A stretch of 31,311 nucleotides of DNA from RGIG3009 sp964433065 (GCA_964433065.1 CAYSPZ010000012.1:1-31311); one strand, 5' to 3'. Shown: positions 1-7,731, numbered from the stretch's first letter. Notes: generated from the sequence alone by a model not told the origin. Program-made: numbers and translations.

Positions 1-65
1 CGGGTCGCGATCAGCGACTGGTGCGCGTCACGCAGGATTGTTTCGGTAATTCCGACCTTTGCCAT
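1..65 (-). CDS. oadA: Oxaloacetate decarboxylase alpha / transcarboxylase 5S-type subunit (N-terminal fragment)
   Basis: Only the first 21 or so residues are inside the window; the gene runs off the left edge. The translation from the ATG at 65 begins MAKVGITETILRDAHQSLIA, the signature N-terminus of the DRE-TIM (HMGL-like) carboxyltransferase domain found in oxaloacetate decarboxylase alpha, pyruvate carboxylase subunit B and the transcarboxylase 5S subunit. The RDAHQS segment carries the metal-binding aspartate of this family. These enzymes move a carboxyl group between oxaloacetate (or pyruvate) and biotin. A GGAAGAGG ribosome binding site precedes the ATG, and the gene follows the biotin carrier gene by 25 bases, so the two are surely co-transcribed. 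Which of the three family members it is cannot be decided from this fragment. Confidence 0.85.
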   Translation of the reverse strand, partial: MAKVGITETILRDAHQSLIAT

Positions 66-90
66 TTAACCTCTTCCTTTCCCGTACGTT

Positions 91-489
91 TTATTGGAGA
101 GAAACCAGCGCTTTGCCGGAATCCACACTGTCGCCCTTGTTCACGTGAACACCGGCAACAACGCCGTCACGGGGTGCCATAATTTCGTTTTCCATCTTCA
201 TCGCTTCGAGCACGACCAACACGTCGCCCGCTTTGACCGCCTGACCCGCCGACACCACAACGTTAACGATGGTACCGGGCATGGGTGCAGATACGGTTTC
301 AGCGCCTGCCACAGGAGCGGGAGCCGCCGCGGGAGCGGGCGCTTCCACAGGTGCGGGAGCGGGAGCCGCCGCAGGAGCGGGTGCGGGAGCGGGTGCGGCT
401 ACGGGCGCGGCAACCGGTGCGGCGCCGCCGATCTCTTCTACTTGTACGTCGTAAGCTTTTCCGTTTACGGTAATGTTAAAGCGTTTCAT
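91..489 (-). CDS. Biotin carboxyl carrier protein (decarboxylase gamma / 1.3S type)
   Basis: This 132-residue protein carries the biotin that shuttles the carboxyl group between the two carboxyltransferase subunits encoded on either side. The N-terminus (1-22, MKRFNITVNGKAYDV) is typical of the decarboxylase and transcarboxylase carriers. Residues 23-62 are a flexible alanine/proline linker, and residues 63-132 are the biotinyl domain with the EAMKMEN motif; Lys98 is the expected biotinylation site. The ATG at 489 is preceded by GGAAGG. Length and layout match the biotin subunits of Na+-pumping decarboxylases and the Propionibacterium transcarboxylase 1.3S subunit. It lies 34 bases after the carboxyltransferase gene and 25 bases before oadA. 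Confidence 0.93.
   Translation of the reverse strand: MKRFNITVNGKAYDVQVEEIGGAAPVAAPVAAPAPAPAPAAAPAPAPVEAPAPAAAPAPVAGAETVSAPMPGTIVNVVVSAGQAVKAGDVLVVLEAMKMENEIMAPRDGVVAGVHVNKGDSVDSGKALVSLQ
296..425. repeat. GC-rich low-complexity tract encoding the Ala/Pro linker
   Basis: The DNA consists of imperfect short repeats of GCGGGAGC/GCCGCC type that encode the alternating Ala-Pro linker of the biotin carrier. Such tracts change length easily by slippage. It creates spurious open frames on the opposite strand. Confidence 0.7.
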
Positions 490-523
490 AATGTTCTACC
501 TTCCTTTTTATCGTTGTTACCCA

Positions 524-1816
524 TCACAGACGGATGTTGGTGTGTTTTTTCGGTAATTTGCTGACCCGTTTACCGCTGAGCATCTCCATATACGATGCCA
601 CCGTATCGCGCGTGTCGGCAACCGCCGTCACGTCGGTGAGCGCGCCTTGTGCCGCCGCATTTTCTGCCGCACATTCGGTCACGCGGTACTCTTCGATGAG
701 TGCTTTGCGATCGGTTTCGGGGTTCTCCATCTGTGCAAGACGGTCAGCCCACAACAGGTGCATCGCCGTTTCAGGCGCGAGTGCAGAGATCGACGCGGTC
801 GGCCATGCCAACACCACGTCGGCACCCGCCGTTTTACCCGCCAGAGCAATGTATACGGGACCGTACGCTTTGCCGACGATCAAAGTGATCTTCGCGGTGG
901 TCGCTTCGGCATACGCTTGTCCCAGTTTGGCGGCTCCTCTCACCGAGTCAAAACCGGCGGCATCCACCACCGTGATGATCGGCAACGAGAACGCGTCACA
1001 CAAACGGACGAAACGGGCAACGTTGGAAGCCACGCAATTGCAGATCTTTTCCTGCGCGAGGGTAACGATACCGCACGCAACACCTTGGATACGGGCGAAT
1101 GCCGTTTGGGTGTCGTTGCGGTCGTATACGGTGAACAACGACTGCGCGTCGGCAAGTAACGCCGCCGCTTCTTTCGCGGTCTGTGCATCGGTGATCGCCG
1201 CCCCTGCCGCTTCGTAGGTTACGGGAACGGCGAGGTTGTTGGCAGGGAGATAGTCGAGCAACGCACGCGCTTTGTCAAGCGCTTCGTCTACACTGTCCGC
1301 CGTCACGTCGGCACACGCTTTTTCGTCCGCCGTCAGATAATAGTCAGCGCCGTCTACCGCGATGACCACGTCTGCCGCCGCCGCAACGAGTGCCGCCGAA
1401 CCGACGCAGGAACCGGTGATGACCGCGATCTGCGGTACCACACCCGACAGGTCGTTCGCCGCCGCTAAGATCTGCGATACCGCGTCCATTGCCGCGATAC
1501 CGTCCTCAATGCGTACGCCGTCGCTGTCAAACAAACCGACGATGGGTGCGCCGTTTTGCGCCGCCAGTTGATACACTTTCTGAATTTTTGCCGCGTGTCC
1601 CAATCCGACCGCGCCGTTGCACACCGTCTTGTCCTGCGCGAACGCATAAACGGGCGCGTCGTTGATCAGACCGTAACCGCATACCACTGCCGCCGCCGTG
1701 TCACCGTCTTTCATCAAACGGTCGAGTTCCACAAACGAACCAGCATCAAACAACCGCGTTAAACGGTCGCGAGCGGCTTGCGTCATTGCGGCGATGCCGT
1801 CCATTGAATTAGCCAT
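524..1816 (-). CDS. Divergent acyl-CoA carboxyltransferase subunit (MmdA/12S-like)
   Basis: This 430-residue protein belongs to the crotonase-fold carboxyltransferases (methylmalonyl-CoA decarboxylase alpha, transcarboxylase 12S, propionyl-CoA carboxylase beta). Visible landmarks are VVCGYGLINDAPVYAFAQD near residue 50, KIQKVYQLAAQNGAPIVGL, then LLDYLPANNL, the second-half segment NVARFVRLCDAFSLPIITVVD, and KAYGPVYIALAGK followed by AWPTASISA. It is shorter than the usual ~510 residues, and the glycine-rich oxyanion-hole motifs are altered (DSDGVRIEDG where SGGARIQEG is usual, and GSCVGSAA where GPCAGGAV is usual). The start is the ATG at 1816 with GGAGG eight bases upstream; an open frame continues eight codons further but has no better site. 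It heads an operon with the biotin carrier and oadA. Its substrate is unknown; an acyl-CoA such as methylmalonyl-CoA is the family default. Confidence 0.8.
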   Translation of the reverse strand: MANSMDGIAAMTQAARDRLTRLFDAGSFVELDRLMKDGDTAAAVVCGYGLINDAPVYAFAQDKTVCNGAVGLGHAAKIQKVYQLAAQNGAPIVGLFDSDGVRIEDGIAAMDAVSQILAAANDLSGVVPQIAVITGSCVGSAALVAAAADVVIAVDGADYYLTADEKACADVTADSVDEALDKARALLDYLPANNLAVPVTYEAAGAAITDAQTAKEAAALLADAQSLFTVYDRNDTQTAFARIQGVACGIVTLAQEKICNCVASNVARFVRLCDAFSLPIITVVDAAGFDSVRGAAKLGQAYAEATTAKITLIVGKAYGPVYIALAGKTAGADVVLAWPTASISALAPETAMHLLWADRLAQMENPETDRKALIEEYRVTECAAENAAAQGALTDVTAVADTRDTVASYMEMLSGKRVSKLPKKHTNIRL

Positions 1817-1902
1817 ACCTTTAACCTCCGTTATCCGCACCTCACGGTACGGAACAATATATTTCGATGCAGACCGATTCTACACCATTATAATCATCAC
1901 TC

Positions 1903-1931
1903 ATTATAGCCTACCGTACTAAAAAAAACAA
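1903..1931 (-). promoter_or_regulatory. Sigma-A type promoter for the carboxyltransferase operon
   Basis: On the minus strand TTGTTT (1931-1926), a 17-base spacer and a perfect TATAAT (1908-1903) precede the carboxyltransferase ATG by about 90 bases. A second TATAAT lies 12 bases downstream but has no matching -35. Confidence 0.65.
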
Positions 1932-1964
1932 GGGATTTTCGGTGAAAAAACGCCTTTTTTATTG

Positions 1965-2330
1965 TCAAGAACAACACCCTTGACACGGGCGGTTGAAAAA
2001 GGCGGGAATAAACACGGTATATCGTTCGCCTTCCCGCTCAAAACCGAGTTGCTCGACCAGTGAAAACCAATCGGCAATCTCGCACACGGCGGTGATCGCG
2101 TTGCGATTGACCCCCGCATTCATCGCGGCACGTAATAACCATTCGTACAGATCGGCATCTTCGCACTGCGCTGCGCTCATATACAGGGTGTCGCGGTCCA
2201 TACGATACAACACGTACCCGATCTCGCGATCCCCGTCGGTCACCACCAGCGCCGCCGTTCCGTCGGGTTGCCCTTCCTTCTGTATCAGTGCCGCCGTCTT
2301 AACGGTGTCGGCGGGATGTATTTCCAACAT
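1965..2330 (-). CDS. Small GNAT-like protein of uncertain function
   Basis: This 121-residue protein has the look of a short GCN5-type N-acetyltransferase fold: an early strand pair ALVVTDGDREIGYVLYRMD, a helix region ending near residue 85, and the terminal stretch SLVEQLGFEREGERYTVFIP, which resembles the last motif of GNAT proteins (YEKLGF...). A clear acetyl-CoA-binding Q/RxxGxG/A loop is not evident, so activity is doubtful. The tail ends NRPCQGCCS, with three cysteines in five residues. The ATG at 2330 has GGAAGGG upstream and overlaps the end of the pseudouridine synthase gene by 32 bases, so it is the last member of that operon. No convincing hairpin-plus-T terminator follows; the next 40 bases are only A/T-rich runs. 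Confidence 0.5.
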   Translation of the reverse strand: MLEIHPADTVKTAALIQKEGQPDGTAALVVTDGDREIGYVLYRMDRDTLYMSAAQCEDADLYEWLLRAAMNAGVNRNAITAVCEIADWFSLVEQLGFEREGERYTVFIPAFFNRPCQGCCS

Positions 2331-3117
2331 ACTTGTCTACCCTTCCGTTTTTAATGTAGTCGGCGGCGATCTTTTCGGTCACCTGTGATGCCATCACCAA
2401 AGTGCGTACCTCTTTGGGTTGCAGATGCCGCCACTGACCCGACGGCAACATACCGAGTTTGACCCCTGCCATCGCCACGCGTTTAAGCCGTACTACGTTA
2501 AGACCCAATGCCTCACACATTTTGCGGATCTGGCGGTTACGTCCCTCAAACAACGTGATCTCGATCACCGTACGGGCGGGCGCGTCCGCCGTTGCCGCCG
2601 ACGCGGTTACGATGGTCGCTTCGGCGGGTAATGTCTTTTTGCCGTCGATCATCATTCCCTCGCGAATGGGCAACAACTGTTCGTCGGTCACCTGTGCGCG
2701 AACGGTCACGCGATAATATTTCGGCAGGTGCGCTTTCGGGTGGGTCATCGCATTGGCGAAATCGCCGTCGTTGGTCATCAACAGCAACCCTTCGGAATCT
2801 TTATCCAATCGTCCGACGGGAAATACCCGTACCCCGATGTCCTTCATCAGATCCGCCACGCATTTGCGTCCTTTTTCATCGTTAAGCGTGGTAATGTACC
2901 CACGCGGTTTATGCAACATCAGATAGACGGGTTCTTCCGCGCCGCCGATGAGTTTCCCCCTCACCGTGATGCGATCCCGTCGGTCGTCGGCTTTATCGCC
3001 GATATGCGCAGGGTGTCCGTTTACCTTCACCGCACCCTGCTCGATCAGTTCTTCCGCTTTGCGGCGGGATGCCACACCGCGGTCTGCCAATAGTTTTTGC
3101 AGTCGTACCAAAGCCAT
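2299..3117 (-). CDS. rluB: RsuA/RluB-family rRNA pseudouridine synthase
   Basis: This 272-residue protein should isomerise a uridine in ribosomal RNA; members in this context (Bacillus YpuL/RluB) act on 23S helix 89-92 positions. Residues 1-60 are an S4 RNA-binding domain (VRLQKLLADRGVASRRKAEELI). The catalytic domain starts at YLMLHKPRGYI and carries the RLD motif with the catalytic aspartate in VGRLDKDSEGLLLMTNDG, then LPKYYRV, and the closing FEGRNRQIRKMCEALG. The ATG at 3117 follows GAGGTAAG, seven bases beyond the stop of the D,D-carboxypeptidase gene. A lysine/arginine-rich C-terminal extension of about 30 residues goes beyond the catalytic core. The family assignment is firm; the precise target uridine is inferred. 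Confidence 0.93.
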   Translation of the reverse strand: MALVRLQKLLADRGVASRRKAEELIEQGAVKVNGHPAHIGDKADDRRDRITVRGKLIGGAEEPVYLMLHKPRGYITTLNDEKGRKCVADLMKDIGVRVFPVGRLDKDSEGLLLMTNDGDFANAMTHPKAHLPKYYRVTVRAQVTDEQLLPIREGMMIDGKKTLPAEATIVTASAATADAPARTVIEITLFEGRNRQIRKMCEALGLNVVRLKRVAMAGVKLGMLPSGQWRHLQPKEVRTLVMASQVTEKIAADYIKNGRVDKYVGNTSRRHR

Positions 3118-3124
3118 TGTTTTC

Positions 3125-4261
3125 TTACCTCATCCATTCCGCAACCAGACGATACACCGTCCGTTGCCACCTTTCAAAAAACGTCCACGGGATACGGGCG
3201 GCAACCTCTTGTGCCGCCGTGATCGCCGTTTCGGCGATCACCCTGTTCCCCACCGTATAGGTCACCCGTCCGATCGTGTCCCCGACCGTGATCGGCGCCC
3301 ATACAAACATCGGCAGTTGTACGCGACATTCCACCTGCGCTTGTTCTTCTTTCAGCAAAACGACCGTCGCGGGTGTTTCGACGGTGACCGCCACCGTTTG
3401 TGACACACCGCCCGCCACCGCCGCGCCCGACAATGCAGGGATCGGCAACGTCACCGCCGCCGTTTTCGAAAACCCGTATTCGTACAAAGCAATATGGTCG
3501 TTCCAGTAATCGCCGCCGTTAAAGGTCACCGCCACTATGGTGACTCCGTCCTTCTCTGCCGCCGACACCAGACATTTGCCCGATTTGACGGTATACCCCG
3601 TTTTTAACCCGATCGTATATGGATACAACCTGAGCAACCGATTGTGGTTGGAAACGGTTGCCTCACGCATCGGGTCACCGAGTTTGATCACGGCGGTCTT
3701 CTGTTTGCAGATCGCCGCCAACCGCTCATCCTGTAACACGGCGGCACCGAGCAACGCCATATCCCGTGCAGTCGATCCGTGTCCGCCCTCGTCCAATCCC
3801 GACGGGGTGACGAACCGCGTATGTACCATACCGAGCGTTGCCGCTTTGCGGTTCATCTGCTCGGCAAACGACGGCAACGACCCGCTCGTCAGCATCGCGA
3901 GCGCGTTCGCGGCATCGTTGCCGGACGACAACAGCAATCCCGTCAACAGATCGTGTACGGTGATCTTATCGCCGCCGCGCAGACCCATTGATGACCCTTC
4001 CACCATCACCGCTTGCGACGGGATGGTCACTACCCGATCGAGCGGTAACTGCTCTGCCGCAACAAGCGCGGTCATCAGTTTGGTGGTACTCGCCATCGGG
4101 CGACGGGTATCGGCATCCTTTTCATACAGAAACCGACCCGACGTCGGCTCGTACAACACCGCCGACACCGACGACAGGGACGGTGCCGACTGTGCCGACA
4201 CCGTTTGCGGTATACCGATACACACAAGCGACAGTAACAATGCCGCGATCCGTTTGATCAT
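3125..4261 (-). CDS. D-alanyl-D-alanine carboxypeptidase (peptidase S11, DacF/DacB type)
   Basis: This secreted low-molecular-weight penicillin-binding protein of 378 residues trims the terminal D-Ala from peptidoglycan stem peptides. Residues 1-23 form a signal peptide ending in a VSA cleavage motif. All three active-site motifs are present: S58-T-T-K61 with the nucleophilic serine, S113-G-N, and K220-T-G. A PBP5-type C-terminal beta domain and an amphipathic tail (WTFFERWQRTVYRLVAEW) that would anchor it to the membrane follow. The start is the ATG at 4261, because GAGGTGG lies just upstream; a GTG nine bases earlier sits inside that ribosome binding site. In Bacillus the equivalent gene beside scpAB and rluB is dacB, tied to spore cortex; here the spmA and spmB genes usually found next to it are absent. 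Confidence 0.92.
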   Translation of the reverse strand: MIKRIAALLLSLVCIGIPQTVSAQSAPSLSSVSAVLYEPTSGRFLYEKDADTRRPMASTTKLMTALVAAEQLPLDRVVTIPSQAVMVEGSSMGLRGGDKITVHDLLTGLLLSSGNDAANALAMLTSGSLPSFAEQMNRKAATLGMVHTRFVTPSGLDEGGHGSTARDMALLGAAVLQDERLAAICKQKTAVIKLGDPMREATVSNHNRLLRLYPYTIGLKTGYTVKSGKCLVSAAEKDGVTIVAVTFNGGDYWNDHIALYEYGFSKTAAVTLPIPALSGAAVAGGVSQTVAVTVETPATVVLLKEEQAQVECRVQLPMFVWAPITVGDTIGRVTYTVGNRVIAETAITAAQEVAARIPWTFFERWQRTVYRLVAEWMR

Positions 4262-4309
4262 ATATTCCACCTCATTGTAACCTATGCCGATGAGGGGAAA
4301 GAAAGTCCA

Positions 4310-4681
4310 TTATTGTTCGGTTTTCTTCGGGATCAGATCGGTGATACGTTGAACAAGATCGGGAATCATATTCACCGCTTGATTGATGGTGTCGGGGTAT
4401 GCCACCATCGGCAACACCCGTACCGTACCGTTCGCCGACACGATAAAGCCGATGGGGGTAATGTTGATACCCGCACCGCCGCCACCGCCGAACAGTTCCT
4501 GCGTTCCTTTGGTGGGCAGGTCGGAACCGCCGCTCGCAAATCCGTACGATACACGGGATACGGGGATCAGTACCGTACCGTCCGGTAAGGTCATCGGATC
4601 ACCGATCACCGTGCTCACGTCCACCATCTGGCGGATCTTGTCGATGGAAACACCCATCAACTCCTGTACTTTATTGTCCAT
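4310..4681 (-). CDS. ytfJ: GerW/YtfJ-family sporulation protein
   Basis: This 123-residue protein matches the YtfJ/GerW family, small proteins linked in Bacillus subtilis to spore germination and made in the forespore. Recognisable features are the N-terminal VSIDKIRQMVDVSTVIGDP, the central IPVSRVSYGFASGG, the glycine-rich stretch FGGGGGAGI, and PIGFIVSANG followed by the C-terminal helical segment. The ATG at 4681 follows GGAGG and overlaps the end of the DUF2953 gene by 11 bases. Its presence, just before the carboxypeptidase gene, suggests that the host or its ancestors formed endospores. Confidence 0.88.
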   Translation of the reverse strand: MDNKVQELMGVSIDKIRQMVDVSTVIGDPMTLPDGTVLIPVSRVSYGFASGGSDLPTKGTQELFGGGGGAGINITPIGFIVSANGTVRVLPMVAYPDTINQAVNMIPDLVQRITDLIPKKTEQ

Positions 4682-5315
4682 TATTCTGTTCCTCCTTCGA
4701 TTTTACGAAATGAGTTTTTTGTAATTTTCGATACGCGAGCCAAGCAATAAACGCCGCCCATAACAAGCGAATCGGTATCGCGTGTGCCGTGATAAAGGCT
4801 CTCGCCGAGCCGTTTTGCGCTAAAAAGTCGGGGGTGACGGTCACTTCGCGGTGACGGATGCGAAGCACCGCCTGTACCGTGGTCAGCGCGGGAAACAACA
4901 CCGCGCACACCCGTCCGTGCAGTTGTGCGGTTACCGACGCATCGGCAGACGCTACCGTCAGTTGCAACCGCAACCGATCCACCGTGATCGCCGCGAGGAC
5001 ACGGCGCACCGCCGTCCCCGCGATACGGGCAAGGGCTTGTACCAACCGCACCGTCTCACCCACCCCGTCCTCTTGCAGAGAACGGGAAAGCCGATCGAGC
5101 GGTCCTGCTTTTTTCTCGGCAGGCTTGTCCTCTTTTTCGGGCTTCTCGGGTCGGTCGGTCGGCTTGAGTGTGATCAACGGTAACCCGAACACCCTCACCG
5201 TCACCCGTAACGTGTCGTCGTATACCGCACGAACACCCACAGGAACGACCAGTACGAGTACGAGCAACGCGAGTATGCCGAGCAACGCATATCCGAGTAT
5301 GGCTAACACGGTCAT
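4671..5315 (-). CDS. DUF2953 membrane-anchored protein
   Basis: This 214-residue protein has an N-terminal membrane helix (about 3-26, ILGYALLGILALLVLVLVVP), a charged lysine/glutamate/proline linker around residues 52-70, and a mixed alpha/beta region ending in RIRHREVTVTPDF, typical of DUF2953 proteins. A weaker hydrophobic segment (LLWAAFIAWLAYRKL) lies near the C-terminus. These proteins sit before ytfJ in many sporulating Firmicutes, but no biochemical function is established. The ATG at 5315 overlaps the scpB stop by one base (TGATG) with GAGGAG upstream. A longer open frame extends to 5699, but that part is the scpB gene read in another frame. Confidence 0.8.
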   Translation of the reverse strand: MTVLAILGYALLGILALLVLVLVVPVGVRAVYDDTLRVTVRVFGLPLITLKPTDRPEKPEKEDKPAEKKAGPLDRLSRSLQEDGVGETVRLVQALARIAGTAVRRVLAAITVDRLRLQLTVASADASVTAQLHGRVCAVLFPALTTVQAVLRIRHREVTVTPDFLAQNGSARAFITAHAIPIRLLWAAFIAWLAYRKLQKTHFVKSKEEQNNGQ

Positions 5316-5896
5316 CACTCCTCGACGGATTCTGTATTCTCGATCACTTCTTCTAAGGTCGTTTCGACCATACGGGCATCCTCTTCCTGTTTGGGAAGCG
5401 GCGGCAGTTCGGACAGTTTGGAAACACCGAAACACCGTAAAAATACCGTCGTCGTCCCGTACAGTAACGGACGACCTGGCAGTTCCAACCGTCCTTTTTC
5501 TTCGATGAGGTTTTTCTGGATCAACCCTTGCAACACCGCCGAGCAATCCACACCGCGCACCTGTTCCACGAACGCTTTGGTGACCGGTTGGTTGTATGCC
5601 ACGATGGCAAGTACCTCCATCGCCGCTTGCGATAAGGGGGTATTGCGCCGCATATCCAGCGCGGTACGAATGACCTGTGCGTATTCTTTGCGGGTACACA
5701 GTTGATACTGCTCGTCCAGACGGATCATACGGATACCGCCGTCGCGCATATTGATCTCGTTCATCAGATCTTCGGCAAACCGCACCGCGGTCTCCTCGTC
5801 GATCTCCAACACTTCCGCCAAACGGGAGGATGCCACCGGTTCGCCGCTCGCAAACAGTATGGCTTCGATCGCCGCTTTATATTCTTTCAGTTCCAT
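5315..5896 (-). CDS. scpB: Segregation and condensation protein ScpB
   Basis: This 193-residue protein is the kleisin-binding partner in the bacterial SMC condensin complex. It shows two winged-helix regions: the N-terminal one begins KEYKAAIEAILFASGEPV, and the second carries QAAMEVLAIVAYNQPVTKAFVEQVRGVD, the most conserved ScpB stretch, followed by GRPLLYGTT and FLRCFGVSKLSELPPLP. Length and order fit the family closely. It overlaps the end of scpA by 20 bases, which indicates translational coupling of the two condensin subunits. Confidence 0.95.
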   Translation of the reverse strand: MELKEYKAAIEAILFASGEPVASSRLAEVLEIDEETAVRFAEDLMNEINMRDGGIRMIRLDEQYQLCTRKEYAQVIRTALDMRRNTPLSQAAMEVLAIVAYNQPVTKAFVEQVRGVDCSAVLQGLIQKNLIEEKGRLELPGRPLLYGTTTVFLRCFGVSKLSELPPLPKQEEDARMVETTLEEVIENTESVEE

Positions 5897-6608
5897 TTTG
5901 GGATCTGTCCCCTTTCAACAACGTCACGGTCTGGTCTTTGCCGTCGCCGTTCACGGCAATGCGTTTCCCTTTAATGAGTTCCAACACCGCCAAAAAGGTC
6001 GCAACCAGTTCCGATTTGGTCTTCGCACCATCGTACAACGAATGGTACGCAACACCGCTCTTCGACCGTAAGCGGCGCAACACGAAAATGATCTTGGAAG
6101 TCACCGATACGATCTTTTTCGCCACAATGTTGTGAAACACCTGCGGCGAGGGCGGCAACCGCCGTTGTCCCCTGCCCGCCGCCGCTAAATACGCAAGGGT
6201 CAACTCGTCCGCGCGATGGAAACGGCGGTAGGTGTAGTCGGGTTCCACCTCGGCGGGTTCGCGCACGAACAGGTCGCCGCCGATACACTGACGGCGCATC
6301 CGCTCTGCCGCTTCGCGGCACAGTTGATATTCAATGAGTTCGCCGGTCAGTTGTTGTTTCAGTTCGTCCGCCTCTTCGTGACGGGGCAACAACATTGCCG
6401 ACTTGATCTGTACCAGTCGCGCCGCCATATCCAAAAAATCGGTGGTCACGTCCATATCCAACCGCTGCATCGTGTGAATGGTGTCCATATACTGTTCCAG
6501 CACCTGATGGATGGGAATGTCGTAAATATTCAGTTTGTTTTTCTGAACCAGATGCAACAGCAGGTCCAGCGGCCCTTCAAAATCGGGCAGTTTGTAAGAG
6601 ATCTCCAT
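5877..6608 (-). CDS. scpA: Segregation and condensation protein ScpA (kleisin)
   Basis: This 243-residue kleisin bridges the SMC heads in chromosome condensation and segregation. The N-terminal signature YKLPDFEGPLDLLLHLVQKN is nearly invariant in ScpA, followed by DIPIHQVLEQYMDTI and TDFLDMAARLVQIKSAMLLP. The C-terminal winged helix includes VATFLAVLELIKGKRIAV. The ATG at 6608 follows AAGGAAG and lies 11 bases after the stop of the site-2 protease gene. Confidence 0.96.
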   Translation of the reverse strand: MEISYKLPDFEGPLDLLLHLVQKNKLNIYDIPIHQVLEQYMDTIHTMQRLDMDVTTDFLDMAARLVQIKSAMLLPRHEEADELKQQLTGELIEYQLCREAAERMRRQCIGGDLFVREPAEVEPDYTYRRFHRADELTLAYLAAAGRGQRRLPPSPQVFHNIVAKKIVSVTSKIIFVLRRLRSKSGVAYHSLYDGAKTKSELVATFLAVLELIKGKRIAVNGDGKDQTVTLLKGDRSQNGTERI

Positions 6609-6619
6609 AGCGTACTTCC

Positions 6620-7297
6620 TTAAAAGAAATTAGGCAATCCAAACAGTGCGCACAATGCGCCGCCGAGCAGACCGCGTAAAAAGTCAAGCACCGTGTCCAG
6701 TTTACCCATAAACAACAACGCCATCACGATCCAGGTGATCTGGCGGGAATGTTGCTCCATCGTATACATCACGCGGTCGGGCAAAAACAGACCGAGAATG
6801 CGCGACCCGTCAAGCGGCGGTACGGGTAACAGGTTAAACACCGCCAACCCCAAATTGACCGACGCAAACACGTTGATCAACACGATCCACGCGATGTTGA
6901 ACGCTGTTTCGGTCAACGGTAGAAGTAACACCAGACGGAACAGACCGAGCGAGATTGCCGCCAACAACAGGTTGGAAACGGGACCCGCAAGTGCTACCAG
7001 CGCCATATCCCGTTTCGGGTTACGGAAGTTACGCGGATTGACCGGTACCGGTCGCGCATATCCGAATCCGAACAGGAGCAGCATTACCGTTCCCCACGTA
7101 TCGAGATGGGCAAGCGGATTAAACCGCAACCGCCCGTGCCACCGCGCGGTATTGTCGCCGAGTTTGTCCGCGACAAACGCGTGTGCCAGTTCGTGGATCG
7201 GCAACATCACGAAGATGAGCGCCGCGTAACTGACGAGCACCAACACGATCTCCAGCAAAGAGAGCGACGATATATTTCTGACCAGCGTAAACAACAT
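6620..7297 (-). CDS. Site-2 protease family (peptidase M50) membrane protein
   Basis: This 225-residue protein is an intramembrane zinc metalloprotease of the short SpoIVFB-like or YwhC-like type. The zinc motif is H35-E-L-A-H39 within a membrane helix, and the second metal-ligand motif is NLLPVPPLDGSR near residue 170, with several hydrophobic segments between. The ATG at 7297 has GAGGA about ten bases upstream; an upstream open frame to 7579 crosses the promoter and is not used. It is the first gene of the scpAB-ytfJ-rluB operon. No substrate can be named. It lacks a PDZ domain, which separates it from the RseP-type protein encoded at 20683-21831. Confidence 0.88.
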   Translation of the reverse strand: MLFTLVRNISSLSLLEIVLVLVSYAALIFVMLPIHELAHAFVADKLGDNTARWHGRLRFNPLAHLDTWGTVMLLLFGFGYARPVPVNPRNFRNPKRDMALVALAGPVSNLLLAAISLGLFRLVLLLPLTETAFNIAWIVLINVFASVNLGLAVFNLLPVPPLDGSRILGLFLPDRVMYTMEQHSRQITWIVMALLFMGKLDTVLDFLRGLLGGALCALFGLPNFF

Positions 7298-7336
7298 AAG
7301 CCGTTCATCCTCAAATTCAATAAATTTCCATAATGT

Positions 7337-7365
7337 ATTATAGCGTAAATGAAACCAAAATACAA
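7337..7365 (-). promoter_or_regulatory. Sigma-A type promoter for the site-2 protease/scpAB operon
   Basis: On the minus strand TTGTAT (7365-7360), a 17-base spacer and a perfect TATAAT (7342-7337) lie 40 bases before the ATG at 7297. It is divergent from the rpmB promoter. Confidence 0.75.
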
Positions 7366-7424
7366 GGATAAACCGCCATTCTGCGGCAGTTTTTAAAAAA
7401 TTTTCACAACTTGCAAAAAAAAAC

Positions 7425-7453
7425 TTGCTTTCTGCGAAAAAATCTGCTAATAT
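7425..7453 (+). promoter_or_regulatory. Sigma-A type promoter for rpmB
   Basis: TTGCTT (7425-7430), a 17-base spacer and TAATAT (7448-7453) lie about 60 bases before the rpmB start, in an A/T-rich tract. Confidence 0.65.
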
Positions 7454-7516
7454 ACTTCTGTTGCTTTGAATGCGGCGGTATTTCCGCCGATGATACACCA
7501 GAAGGAGGTGCAGAAA

Positions 7517-7705
7517 ATGGCAAAATGTGATTTCTGCGGCAAGTCGGTTACATTCGGTATCAAAGTTTCTCACTCGCACAGACGTTCCAACCGCACATGG
7601 CGTCCCAACATCAAACGCGTTAAGGCTGTGGTAGGCGGCACTCCCAAAAAGGTCTACGCCTGCACCCGTTGCCTGCGTTCGGGCAAGGTTACCCGCGCGG
7701 TATAA
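7517..7705 (+). CDS. rpmB: Large ribosomal subunit protein bL28 (zinc type)
   Basis: This 62-residue ribosomal protein begins MAKCDFCGKSVTFG and is of the zinc-binding (C+) type: C4 and C7 pair with C49 and C52 in the C-terminal ACTRCLRSG. The usual basic stretch HRRSNRTWRPNIKRV is present. The ATG at 7517 follows a strong GAAGGAGGTG site. It stands alone between its own promoter and terminator, which is normal for rpmB in Firmicutes. Confidence 0.96.
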   Translation: MAKCDFCGKSVTFGIKVSHSHRRSNRTWRPNIKRVKAVVGGTPKKVYACTRCLRSGKVTRAV

Positions 7706-7731
7706 GGTGAGTTACAACTACTGAAAGAAGT

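Noticed and set aside
94..564. A 156-codon plus-strand frame opposite the biotin carrier
   Set aside because: Its Gly/Arg-rich translation is the mirror of the Ala/Pro linker repeat.
1921..1964. Terminator after the GNAT-like gene
   Set aside because: Only an A6-GGCG-T6 stem of A:T pairs is present ahead of an unrelated T-run; too weak to call.
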